From positions 1 to 45,821 of the forward strand of contig JBDWKL010000032.1 in assembly GCA_039973685.1 (NCBI GenBank): DNA of 45,821 nt. The letters are read 5' to 3'. Of the stretch, positions 27,466 through 37,420 are shown one piece after another. Origin of the DNA: Hyphomicrobiales bacterium (GTDB taxonomy: Bacteria > Pseudomonadota > Alphaproteobacteria > Rhizobiales > JACESI01). The translations under genes were made by a program, and so were the position numbers. Under the pieces are notes generated by a model. It saw nothing but the letters and a program-made list of their open reading frames with translations. It was not told the DNA's origin and made no database searches. Position 1 is the stretch's first letter, and the number at the start of each line of letters is the position of its first letter.

Positions 27466-29133
27466 ATGCTGAGCTCACTTCTAGTAAACAACATCGTCCT
27501 CATTGATCGTCTGCATGTAGATTGGCATGAAGGCCTTTCCGTGCTGACTGGTGAAACGGGCGCGGGTAAGTCGATCATCCTCGATAGCCTGTCGCTGGCT
27601 CTTGGTGGGCGCGGTGATGGCGGACTTGTTCGTTCAGGGCAAGACAAAGGTAATGTGACAGCCGTCTTTGATGTGCCGCTTAGTCATCCTGTCCGCGATA
27701 TTTTGCGCGACAATGATGTAAGTGCTGATGATGACATCATCTTAAAACGTGTTCAGCAGGCGGACGGCCGCACCAAGGGCATGATCAACGATCAGCCTGT
27801 TAGTGCTGGTTTGATGCGGTCGGTCGGGCAACTCCTTGTTGAAATTCATGGCCAACATGCAGACCGCGCTTTGGTAGATACTGATAGTCATCGGCAAACG
27901 GTCGATGCATTTGGTGGATTGACCAGCATGGTTGATGAAGTGGGCATTGCTTATCGCTCTTGGCGGGCGAAGCGCAAGCAACTCACTGATTTAAAAACCC
28001 GCGTTGAAGACAGCGAAAACGAACGCGATTATCTGCGTGCGGTGCTTGAAGAACTGAATATTCTTCAAGTGGAAGTCGGTGAGGAAGAGCAATTAGCTGC
28101 CCGCCGTCAAGCGATGATGAATGTTGAGAAAATCGCTGGTGACATTAATGATGCCTATGATGTGATCAACGGCCATACGTCACCTGTTCCGACACTTTCA
28201 AGCTTACTGAAAAACCTTGAACGCAAAGCAGAGCAAGCCCCCGGCCTTTTGAATGGTGCGATTGAAGGGCTTAGCCTTGCGCTTGATAGTTTGGACAATG
28301 TGCGTGGCCACCTCGAAACGGCAATTCGTGAAACGAATTTCGACCCTAAAGAATTGGAAGAAGCTGAAGAGCGCCTATTCGCCCTTCGTGCAGCCGCGCG
28401 AAAACATAAGGTGCAGGTGGATGCCCTTCCAGAGCTTACCGTTCAGTTTATGAATGACCTTGAGGCGATTGAAACGGGCGAAGAGCGGTTGGTCGAACTT
28501 GAGCAAGAAGAGCGTAAAGCTTTCGTCGTCTTCGATGATAAAGCAAAGGCGTTGAGTGCGGCGCGCGGTGAGGCGGCGGGAGAACTTGCAAATCAAGTGA
28601 TGCAAGAATTGCCAGCCTTGAAGCTTGAGGCTGCACGTTTTTCTGTGATGCTAGAAAGCTCATCAGATAAGCCTGTTGAAACTGGCTATGACACGGTTGA
28701 ATTTCATGTGCAGACCAACCCTGGAACAAAACCTGGTCCAATTATGAAGGTCGCTTCAGGTGGGGAACTATCACGTTTTCTTCTTGCGCTTAAAGTATCG
28801 CTGGCAGATCGAGGCTCCGCACCGACGTTGATTTTTGATGAGATCGACACGGGCGTTGGTGGCGCGGTTGCGGAAGCGATTGGTGAGCGCCTTGCGCGTT
28901 TATCATCCAATGTGCAGGTCTTGTCCGTCACCCATGCACCGCAGGTGGCTGCAAGGGCAAACAATCATTTTCTCATCAGTAAATCTGCCGTATCTGGTGA
29001 AGACCGGGTGGAGACAGACCTCATCGCCCTTGATGATGCGGCACGCCGCGAAGAAGTGGCGCGCATGTTGGCAGGACAAGAGATCACGGATGAAGCCCGC
29101 GCTGCAGCAGACCGACTAATGGGCGGCGCCTAA
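27466..29133 (+). CDS. recN: DNA repair ATPase RecN
   Basis: RecN is an SMC-like ATPase acting in double-strand break repair. The 555-aa protein has Walker A GETGAGKS (residues 29-36), a coiled-coil region rich in Glu/Leu/Lys (about 155-390), the ABC signature SGGELSRFLLALK, Walker B TLIFDEIDTGVGG and the SVTHAPQVAARA switch. Order and length are normal. The start lacks a close ribosome-binding site and sits just after a strong hairpin. No alphaproteobacterial LexA site (GTTC-N7-GTTC) was seen upstream. It is followed immediately by ligA, with no bases between stop and start. Confidence 0.95.
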   Translation: MLSSLLVNNIVLIDRLHVDWHEGLSVLTGETGAGKSIILDSLSLALGGRGDGGLVRSGQDKGNVTAVFDVPLSHPVRDILRDNDVSADDDIILKRVQQADGRTKGMINDQPVSAGLMRSVGQLLVEIHGQHADRALVDTDSHRQTVDAFGGLTSMVDEVGIAYRSWRAKRKQLTDLKTRVEDSENERDYLRAVLEELNILQVEVGEEEQLAARRQAMMNVEKIAGDINDAYDVINGHTSPVPTLSSLLKNLERKAEQAPGLLNGAIEGLSLALDSLDNVRGHLETAIRETNFDPKELEEAEERLFALRAAARKHKVQVDALPELTVQFMNDLEAIETGEERLVELEQEERKAFVVFDDKAKALSAARGEAAGELANQVMQELPALKLEAARFSVMLESSSDKPVETGYDTVEFHVQTNPGTKPGPIMKVASGGELSRFLLALKVSLADRGSAPTLIFDEIDTGVGGAVAEAIGERLARLSSNVQVLSVTHAPQVAARANNHFLISKSAVSGEDRVETDLIALDDAARREEVARMLAGQEITDEARAAADRLMGGA

Positions 29134-31284
<2,151 letters not shown>

Positions 31285-31329
31285 CCATATGAAGTGAGGC
31301 CACAAAGAGCGTTTGGCAAAGGGGCTGGC

Positions 31330-32046
31330 TTGAGCTGGAAATTCCAAGAAATGAAACGTGGCTTCGCGGATGGCCTGCCAGTCATGATTGCGGTCGTCGC
31401 TTTCGGCGGCTTGTTTGGAGCGGTTGCGGCTGAACGCGGTTTATCGTTTTGGGAAGCTGTGTTTTTATCTGCCTCCGTTTTTGCTGGCGCTAGCCAATTC
31501 ACGGCCTTGCAGTTTTGGGAACACCCGTTGCCCTATGCCACTATTCTTATGATCGTTGTCGCCGTTAATTTTCGCCACATCCTTTATGGTGCAGCATTGG
31601 GTAAAAAGCTCGATCGTTTTTCGCGGTCACAGAAATTTTTCAGTTTTTTCTTTCTCTCAGACCCGACCTTTGCACTGGCTGAAAAACGGTTTGAAGAAGC
31701 TCAAGAAGACCCTAATGATGTTGGGCTAACGGCCTATTATTTTCTAGGCGCGTCTTTGGGCATTTATCCTGTTTGGGTCGGTACAACTGCACTCGGGCAT
31801 ATCTTCGGCGGATTGATTGAAAGCCCTGAGCGCTATGGAATCGACTTCATTTTGCCGATTTATTTTCTAGTACTTTTGATTGGGTTTCGAGCGCGAGCAA
31901 ATTGGTTTTGGGTGGTTGTCAGTTCAGGGACTGCGGCTTATTTCGCGTTGATCACGCTTGGCTCCCCTTGGCATATTAGCATCGGCGCTTTGGTCGGCAT
32001 TGCTGTTGGCGCTCTACTTGGTGGCAAGAAGGAGGCAGTGGCATGA
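31330..32046 (+). CDS. azlC: Branched-chain amino acid exporter subunit AzlC
   Basis: AzlC, with the small AzlD, forms an inner-membrane exporter for branched-chain and related amino acids (known from AzlCD and E. coli YgaZH). The protein has about seven membrane helices and family segments GFADGLPVMIAVVAFGGLFG, SASVFAGASQFTALQF and NFRHILYGAAL. The start is unsure: TTG at 31330 has AAAGGGG just upstream and is used here (238 aa), while GTG at 31294 (250 aa) and ATG at 31351 are in frame. The stop overlaps azlD (ATGA). The substrate range is not visible in the sequence. Confidence 0.9.
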   Translation: MSWKFQEMKRGFADGLPVMIAVVAFGGLFGAVAAERGLSFWEAVFLSASVFAGASQFTALQFWEHPLPYATILMIVVAVNFRHILYGAALGKKLDRFSRSQKFFSFFFLSDPTFALAEKRFEEAQEDPNDVGLTAYYFLGASLGIYPVWVGTTALGHIFGGLIESPERYGIDFILPIYFLVLLIGFRARANWFWVVVSSGTAAYFALITLGSPWHISIGALVGIAVGALLGGKKEAVA

Positions 32047-32339
32047 ATGAAACATTCTGGCTCATTCTCGCGCTCGGTATTGCCACCTATGCAACGCGCT
32101 CGCTTGGTTATTTGATCGTCTCCCAGTTTGGCACATTGCACCCACGTGTTTTGGCAGCGCTTGATGCGGTGCCTGCAGCCGTTATAACCACCATCGTGCT
32201 GCCGCCCGTCATCGAGGGCGGACTTGCCGAGCGGCTTACATTTGTGATTGCGGTGCTTTTGAGCTTGCGTCTTTCAATGCCAATTACGTTAGCAATCAGC
32301 ATTGTTGTGCTTGGTCTGTTGCGAGCCTTTATCGGCTAA
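32043..32339 (+). CDS. azlD: Branched-chain amino acid exporter subunit AzlD
   Basis: This 98-aa protein is nearly all membrane, with about three to four helices, and fits AzlD by size, content (ALGIATYATRSLGYLI, VLAALDAVPAAVITTIVLPP) and its 4-base ATGA overlap with azlC. An AAGGAGG ribosome-binding site lies inside the azlC 3' end. Its TAA shares three bases with the TAG of the convergent pepP gene, so the two transcripts must overlap and no terminator separates them. Confidence 0.9.
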   Translation: MNETFWLILALGIATYATRSLGYLIVSQFGTLHPRVLAALDAVPAAVITTIVLPPVIEGGLAERLTFVIAVLLSLRLSMPITLAISIVVLGLLRAFIG

Positions 32340-34153
32340 GCCATCGGTGCTGTCATATCTTTCAACCAAGCGCGTTCGTCTTCATCAAGACGGTCTGCGA
32401 GCTTTTCATAGACTGATTGGTGATAGGTATTGAACCATGAAAGTTCGTCTTTAGAAAGCAGCGAAACATTGACCAGACGCCGATCAATCGGTGCGAAGGT
32501 CAGCGTTTCAAATCCCATCATGAGCCTGTCACCTGACCAAATTCGTCGTGGTTCGGTTACAATGATTAGGTTTTCAATGCGGATACCATAGGCGTCCGTC
32601 TTGTAATATCCTGGTTCATTGGAAAGGATCATTCCGACTTCAAGTGGAATGGTCGAGACCTTGGAAATACGCTGCGGGCCTTCATGGACGCTCAAGAACG
32701 ATCCAACGCCGTGCCCTGTTCCATGATCGAAATCATGACCTGCTTGCCATAACGCATGACGGGCGAGGCTATCCAGTTGTGCACCGCTGGTCCCTTTTGG
32801 AAAACGCGCTATTGAGATCGCAATCATGCCCTTCAATACGAGCGTGAAATGACGCTTCATGTCATCGGTTGGATGGCCGATAGGAACCGTGCGAGTAATA
32901 TCAGTGGTGCCGTCTTGATACTGACCACCCGAATCCACCAGATAAAGTGTATCGTCTTTAAAGGAAGCGTTGGTTGCTTCCGTCACACGGTAATGAACGA
33001 TAGCCCCATTGGCTCCAAAACCTGAAATTGTATCAAAGGAAATGTCCTGCAAAGGAACGCCGTCCTTCTTGCCTTCTTCCTTGCGCAAGCTCTCAAGTTT
33101 CTTTGCTGCCTTAATTTCATTGAGGGACGAGGTTTCTTGGTTTGATAGCCAAAACAGAAAACGAGTAATTGCCGCGCCGTCGCGAATGTGAGCCGCTCTT
33201 GATCCGGCAAGTTCGACTTGGTTTTTAATGGCTTTCGGTAAAACACAAGGATCAGGCTTTTCTAAAACTGTTCCACCGTTGCCTTCAATATGGGTTTTAA
33301 ACACCATGCCAGTGGTCGCAGGATCAATCGCGATTGTGCCGTCTATGGTTGATAGTTTGTCCAATAGGTCATCTTTATCGCAGAGACTGACAAGTTTCCC
33401 GACTTTGGCTTTTACCCCATCATTGAGCTTTTCTTGATTGATAAAAAGCTCGGGCGCTTTGTCGGCATGAATAATTACGAAGCCGAGGGTGAGCGGTGTG
33501 TGGGGTACGTCGTTGCCGCGAATGTTTAAGAGCCAGCAAAGGGAATCGGGTTGTGTAATGAGGAATGCAGTTGCACCCATTTCACGAACTTCACTTTGCA
33601 TCGCACTGATTTTATCGCTGGCCTCTTGCCCTGACAATGCCATCGGCTGGAGGACAACTTGGCTGCATGGTGGCGCGGGGCGATCTTGCCAAACGACATC
33701 CACCAAATTGTCATGCGCCACCAAAATAGCGCCTGTTTTCTCAAGCTTGTGTTCAAGTCGCTTAATCTCGCTAACAGGGTGAAGCCAAGGGTCATAAGCG
33801 AGGCGGTCATCTTTCGTCAGGTTTTCAGCCAGCCACTCACCCATGGATTGATCAGCAATGTGCACGGGTTCCAACAGGTCAACGGCCACTTGGTCACGTA
33901 CTTGTAGGGTGTATCGTCCATCAATGAAGATGGCGGCTTTATCCTTTAAGACCGCAGCCATGCCTGCCGATCCTGTGAAGCCCGTGAGCCATGCAAGGCG
34001 TTCAGCGCAAGCAGGCACATATTCGCCTTGATGTTCATCTGCACGGGGAATGAGGAAGCCGGTAACACCTGCTTTCGCCATTGCATCACGCAGGTGAGTG
34101 AGACGTTTTGGATCGCCAGAATCAGCTGAAGGGGGAGAGAAGTCTTGAAACAT
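32336..34153 (-). CDS. pepP: Xaa-Pro aminopeptidase (M24 family, aminopeptidase P)
   Basis: This cytoplasmic metallopeptidase removes the N-terminal residue from peptides with proline in second position. The 605-aa protein has the three-part architecture of the long aminopeptidase P type: two N-terminal creatinase-like domains and the C-terminal pita-bread domain. Metal ligands are visible as the two Asp in LVDSGGQYQDGTTDITRT, His in FDHGTGHGVGSFLSVHEGP and Glu in SNEPGYY and in IRIENL. No clear ribosome-binding site precedes the ATG. It converges on azlD with overlapping stop codons. The symbol follows common usage for this family. Confidence 0.92.
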   Translation of the reverse strand: MFQDFSPPSADSGDPKRLTHLRDAMAKAGVTGFLIPRADEHQGEYVPACAERLAWLTGFTGSAGMAAVLKDKAAIFIDGRYTLQVRDQVAVDLLEPVHIADQSMGEWLAENLTKDDRLAYDPWLHPVSEIKRLEHKLEKTGAILVAHDNLVDVVWQDRPAPPCSQVVLQPMALSGQEASDKISAMQSEVREMGATAFLITQPDSLCWLLNIRGNDVPHTPLTLGFVIIHADKAPELFINQEKLNDGVKAKVGKLVSLCDKDDLLDKLSTIDGTIAIDPATTGMVFKTHIEGNGGTVLEKPDPCVLPKAIKNQVELAGSRAAHIRDGAAITRFLFWLSNQETSSLNEIKAAKKLESLRKEEGKKDGVPLQDISFDTISGFGANGAIVHYRVTEATNASFKDDTLYLVDSGGQYQDGTTDITRTVPIGHPTDDMKRHFTLVLKGMIAISIARFPKGTSGAQLDSLARHALWQAGHDFDHGTGHGVGSFLSVHEGPQRISKVSTIPLEVGMILSNEPGYYKTDAYGIRIENLIIVTEPRRIWSGDRLMMGFETLTFAPIDRRLVNVSLLSKDELSWFNTYHQSVYEKLADRLDEDERAWLKDMTAPMA

Positions 34154-34353
34154 GAGGGTTTTGGCCGCCGAGAGGAGTGTCTTAAGAAAGGTTAAACTTT
34201 TTTGGCTGGTATAACAATTTATCCATGCAATTTTTGCAGTGCAGCATTGTTTGATTGGCTCTACTGCTTTTTCACAAAACGCTTATCTTCTAACTTGTAA
34301 CTCGCAAGGTCGTCCCTCCCACTGACTTTGCCAATAGAAACGGAATTATTGTT

Positions 34354-34518
34354 ATGGCTAGAAAATCTTTTTATGCAGGATTGATCAAATCTCGTGAATT
34401 GCAAGCCAAGCGTTATGTGAATGGCTTCCTGCTTGATTTTGATGATCAAACATTGAAAGCACGTGGCTTTGATCGCTCAACTTTGTTGCGCGAAGGTTCT
34501 TCACGCCGCGGTATCTAA
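34354..34518 (+). CDS. DUF1127-like small protein (54 aa)
   Basis: This short gene encodes MARKSFYAGLIKSRELQAKR and onward to REGSSRRGI, 54 residues, basic overall. The middle part, FLLDFDDQTLKARGFDRSTL, fits the DUF1127 (YjiS-like) pattern of Leu-rich D-x-x-L-x-x-x-G-x-x-R. In alphaproteobacteria such proteins are small and arginine-rich, and some have been linked to RNA turnover and phosphate or carbon metabolism. Coding is supported by a clean ATG-TAA frame with biased third positions, a 200-base upstream spacer for a promoter and a strong terminator just after it. Family assignment is by pattern only. Confidence 0.65.
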   Translation: MARKSFYAGLIKSRELQAKRYVNGFLLDFDDQTLKARGFDRSTLLREGSSRRGI

Positions 34519-34579
34519 GTATATTGGTATCACATCAGGCAACGACTTGATGTAGTACTGATTACGATGAGCAAAAGAG

Positions 34580-34604
34580 ACGGGGACTTTGGCCCCGTTT
34601 TTTT
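34580..34604 (+). terminator. Rho-independent terminator after the 54-aa gene
   Basis: ACGGGG (34580-34585) and CCCCGT (34593-34598) form a stem with a 7-base loop, followed by seven T. It ends the 54-aa transcript, and the prmA gene converging from the other side stops 19 bases further on. Confidence 0.9.
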
Positions 34605-34622
34605 GTGACCTTTTTTAGGTCG

Positions 34623-35486
34623 TCAGGGTCTGTGTAAAACCAGTGTTGCCCAGCCTTCGCGGTGGATGCTGTCCACCAATATAGCGCCCTGTGCGCGGTA
34701 GGCGGCAAGAACTGCTGGTTTTTGGTGGATCAGCAAGCCAGACAAGATGATTGTCGCATTAGCGGCAAGGTGCTCGCTCATTGGTCTAGCTAGTGTTTGC
34801 AATGGCTTGGCGAGAATGTTGGCGATGACCAGTCCAAACGGACCTTTTTCTGTGAAAACAGGATGGTGAAATCCGGCGGCCGTTTCACAATGCACCAATT
34901 GGGCAACGCCGTTTAGTTCCATATTCTCGCGCGCGATTTTGACGGACGTTGCATCAATGTCGGTTGCAAGGACAGGCTGTTTGGTTTGTTTAGCAACGGC
35001 TGCGGCCAAAACGCCAGAGCCTGTACCAAGATCGAGAATATTGATGAAATCATGCCGCTTAGTAACGCGCTCTATCGCATCAAGGCAGCCAGCCGTCGTG
35101 CCATGGTGCCCCGTGCCAAAGGCTTGGTTCGCATCAATTTGTATGGCGTGTTGGTGCGGTCTAACTTGATCGAGATCATGAGCACCGTGAACGAAAAAAC
35201 GGCCAACGCGGACTGGTTTCAAATCTTTCAAGCCTTCGAGTACCCAATCAACATTATCGGGCAGGGCTTTGTGTTCTAGCTGTTTAGCAACGTCGCCCAG
35301 TTCTTGAACCAAAACCGTCAGGCTGTGCTCTTCTTGCGGGTAGATATCCACTGTCCACGTTGACGGATCATCCGGGTCTTCAAACGTGGCGGATGCTGGA
35401 TAGCCTAGCAGGTCTGATTGTGAGGCGCGGTCGGAGAGGGCTTCTGCGGTTTCCCGGTCAAATCGACCACTTAGTACAATACTCAT
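34623..35486 (-). CDS. prmA: Ribosomal protein L11 methyltransferase PrmA
   Basis: PrmA uses S-adenosylmethionine to trimethylate lysines and the N-terminus of ribosomal protein L11. The 287-aa protein shows the conserved QAFGTGHHGTTAGCL linker and substrate-side motif, the SAM loop DLGTGSGVLAAAVAK, DIDATSVKIARENMELNGV, and VIANILAKPL (the NILA catalytic-type motif). The N-terminal domain that binds L11 (about 1-90) is present. Its ATG overlaps the stop of the antiporter gene (ATGA), so the two are co-translated. pepP and prmA are common neighbours in Rhizobiales, though a small gene separates them here. Confidence 0.95.
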   Translation of the reverse strand: MSIVLSGRFDRETAEALSDRASQSDLLGYPASATFEDPDDPSTWTVDIYPQEEHSLTVLVQELGDVAKQLEHKALPDNVDWVLEGLKDLKPVRVGRFFVHGAHDLDQVRPHQHAIQIDANQAFGTGHHGTTAGCLDAIERVTKRHDFINILDLGTGSGVLAAAVAKQTKQPVLATDIDATSVKIARENMELNGVAQLVHCETAAGFHHPVFTEKGPFGLVIANILAKPLQTLARPMSEHLAANATIILSGLLIHQKPAVLAAYRAQGAILVDSIHREGWATLVLHRP

Positions 35487-37303
35487 TCATAAACATCCTG
35501 ATTGGCTTTTTGCGGTGGACCAAGGGATAAAACCTTGTCACCTGCTTGTGCTTTTGGTTTGCCATTTGGCGTGGCAAATTCCAAGCCACCATTTGTCTTT
35601 ATTATGCCAATCACCCGATTTCTCTCTGAGCGTGTTGCCAAATAATCGTCAAAGCTGAATTCTTCGCTCAATAAAGTCGTTTGTATCGTCTCGCCCGTTT
35701 TAATGCGATCTATCGCTTCATAAAGGTCAATCGGGTTCAAGAACAAACGCCGCCCGCCAACGGTGAAAGACATGGTTTGATTGTCGCTCTTTAGGTCTGC
35801 TTCAGCGGCTAGTTGCAACACATTGGTGCGACCAAATTCGTGGGCCATTTCTGTGCAGACGAGTGCGTTATAAGCATCGTTGTCGGAGATGGCGATAAGG
35901 TGGCTGAAGCTGTGTACATCAAGCCGATGTTCGCGCACCTCAGACAGGATTTCGCCGAAGTAAACGGGAATATCTGCATAGCGCGCTTCTTTTAAATGCG
36001 AGAAATTACTGTCGGCGATGGTGACGGGAATGCCGTTGTCTTTCATCTCTTGTGCGACTGCAACGGCAAAAGGGTTGGACCCGACCAATAACAGGCCAGG
36101 GGTTGCCGATGAGGAAAGACCAAGCGCTTTGGCAAGCGGACTAAGTGAGAAGCCGTGCAAGATGACGGTGATGAATACCACGGCAAAGGCAAGGGCTACC
36201 ATGCGGTCGCCATCAGGATTTCCCATTTCGCTGAGCGCTGCACCAAACAAACCAGTGACGGCGACTGCAACAATACCGCGCGGTGCAATCCAGCCTGTGA
36301 GAAAGCGTTCTTGCCACGTAAGGTCTGCCCCAATGGTCGACACCCAAACAGAAAGCGGGCGCACTACAAATAAGAGCAGGGCGATATAAGCGGCGTCACG
36401 CAGGGTGAGGGCTTGGAGCGTTTCAGGTTCAAGCGTTGCCGTTAGAATGACGAATAGGGCGGAGACCAATAAAATGGTGATGACCTCTTTAAAGCGGCGC
36501 ATCTCAGCCAAGCTTGCAATGCGTGAATTACCCATGGCGACACCCATTGCCGTAACCGTAAGCAGGCCTGCTTCTTCTAAGATGTGGTTGGTCGCGACAT
36601 AGCTTGCCAAAAGGGCAATGAGGATGATTGGTGCTTTTAAGAACTCTGGTACTTGCCCCCGAATGAAGAGGCCCGCGATTGTCTTGCCAAGATACCACCC
36701 GCCGATTGCGCCAACAGGCATGGCGATGGCAAAGCGAATGAGTACCGATGTGAGATCGTGATGGCTATCAACCGCGCCGAAGACCAAGAAAAGCTCAAAC
36801 GCTAAAACCGCGAACAATGCACCAACCGGATCAGCAATGATTGCTTCCCAGCGAAGCAGGGCAGAGGGACGTTTTGTAAGCTTGGCATTGCGCAACAATG
36901 GCATGATGACGGTTGGGCCTGTCACCACAAATATACCGGATAAAATGGCAGCTGCTGGCCAACCAAGGCCGCCAACATAATGCGCTGCCATTGCACCAAA
37001 AAACCACGCAATGGGCGCGCCGACAAAGACCAATCGTCTGACTGCTTTTGAGGTGTCTTTGATCTCGGAAAAATTGAGCGTTAAGCCGCCTTCATATAAG
37101 ATCACCGCCACGGCTAGTCCGATGGCAGGCCTTAATATCCCTTCGAAATCTGCGCGTGGATCAAGTAAGCCAAATACGGGGCCTGCTAAAATGCCCGCTG
37201 CTGCCAAAAGGACGATTGCTGGTAAATGAAAACGCCAAGCGATCCATTGGGCCGTGATGCCTAGGGCGCCAATAAGGGCGATTTTGCCTGCAATATCTTC
37301 CAT
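35483..37303 (-). CDS. CPA1-type sodium/proton antiporter with C-terminal RCK-like domain
   Basis: The 606-aa inner-membrane protein has about 12 membrane helices (roughly 1-395) with the CPA antiporter signatures ILYEGGLTLNFSEI, FVVTGPTVIMPLLRN and the ion-site segment WEAIIADPVGALFAV containing the conserved Asp. From about residue 400 a cytoplasmic nucleotide-binding domain follows (GLLLVGSNPFAVAVAQEM, VTIADSN, HLIAISDNDAYNAL), resembling TrkA-N/RCK_N domains, then a tail with further regulatory sequence. Probable role: monovalent cation/H+ exchange gated by a nucleotide. Ion preference cannot be read. GAGGAA precedes the ATG; its stop overlaps prmA. Confidence 0.9.
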   Translation of the reverse strand: MEDIAGKIALIGALGITAQWIAWRFHLPAIVLLAAAGILAGPVFGLLDPRADFEGILRPAIGLAVAVILYEGGLTLNFSEIKDTSKAVRRLVFVGAPIAWFFGAMAAHYVGGLGWPAAAILSGIFVVTGPTVIMPLLRNAKLTKRPSALLRWEAIIADPVGALFAVLAFELFLVFGAVDSHHDLTSVLIRFAIAMPVGAIGGWYLGKTIAGLFIRGQVPEFLKAPIILIALLASYVATNHILEEAGLLTVTAMGVAMGNSRIASLAEMRRFKEVITILLVSALFVILTATLEPETLQALTLRDAAYIALLLFVVRPLSVWVSTIGADLTWQERFLTGWIAPRGIVAVAVTGLFGAALSEMGNPDGDRMVALAFAVVFITVILHGFSLSPLAKALGLSSSATPGLLLVGSNPFAVAVAQEMKDNGIPVTIADSNFSHLKEARYADIPVYFGEILSEVREHRLDVHSFSHLIAISDNDAYNALVCTEMAHEFGRTNVLQLAAEADLKSDNQTMSFTVGGRRLFLNPIDLYEAIDRIKTGETIQTTLLSEEFSFDDYLATRSERNRVIGIIKTNGGLEFATPNGKPKAQAGDKVLSLGPPQKANQDVYE

Positions 37304-37420
37304 TCCGGTTCCTCAGTATTTGAATTGATGAGTTTCACAATCGACACAGAATTATCCTTCTGATAGATAACGGAACGGCTGAAGTTTTACAGCTTATATT
37401 TGTTATTTTAGGATGTTGTT

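Noticed and set aside
34354-34518. Ribosomal protein (bL33 or bS21) for the 54-aa gene
   Set aside because: It lacks the bL33 cysteine/lysine pattern and the bS21 basic C-terminus; the DUF1127-like pattern fits better.
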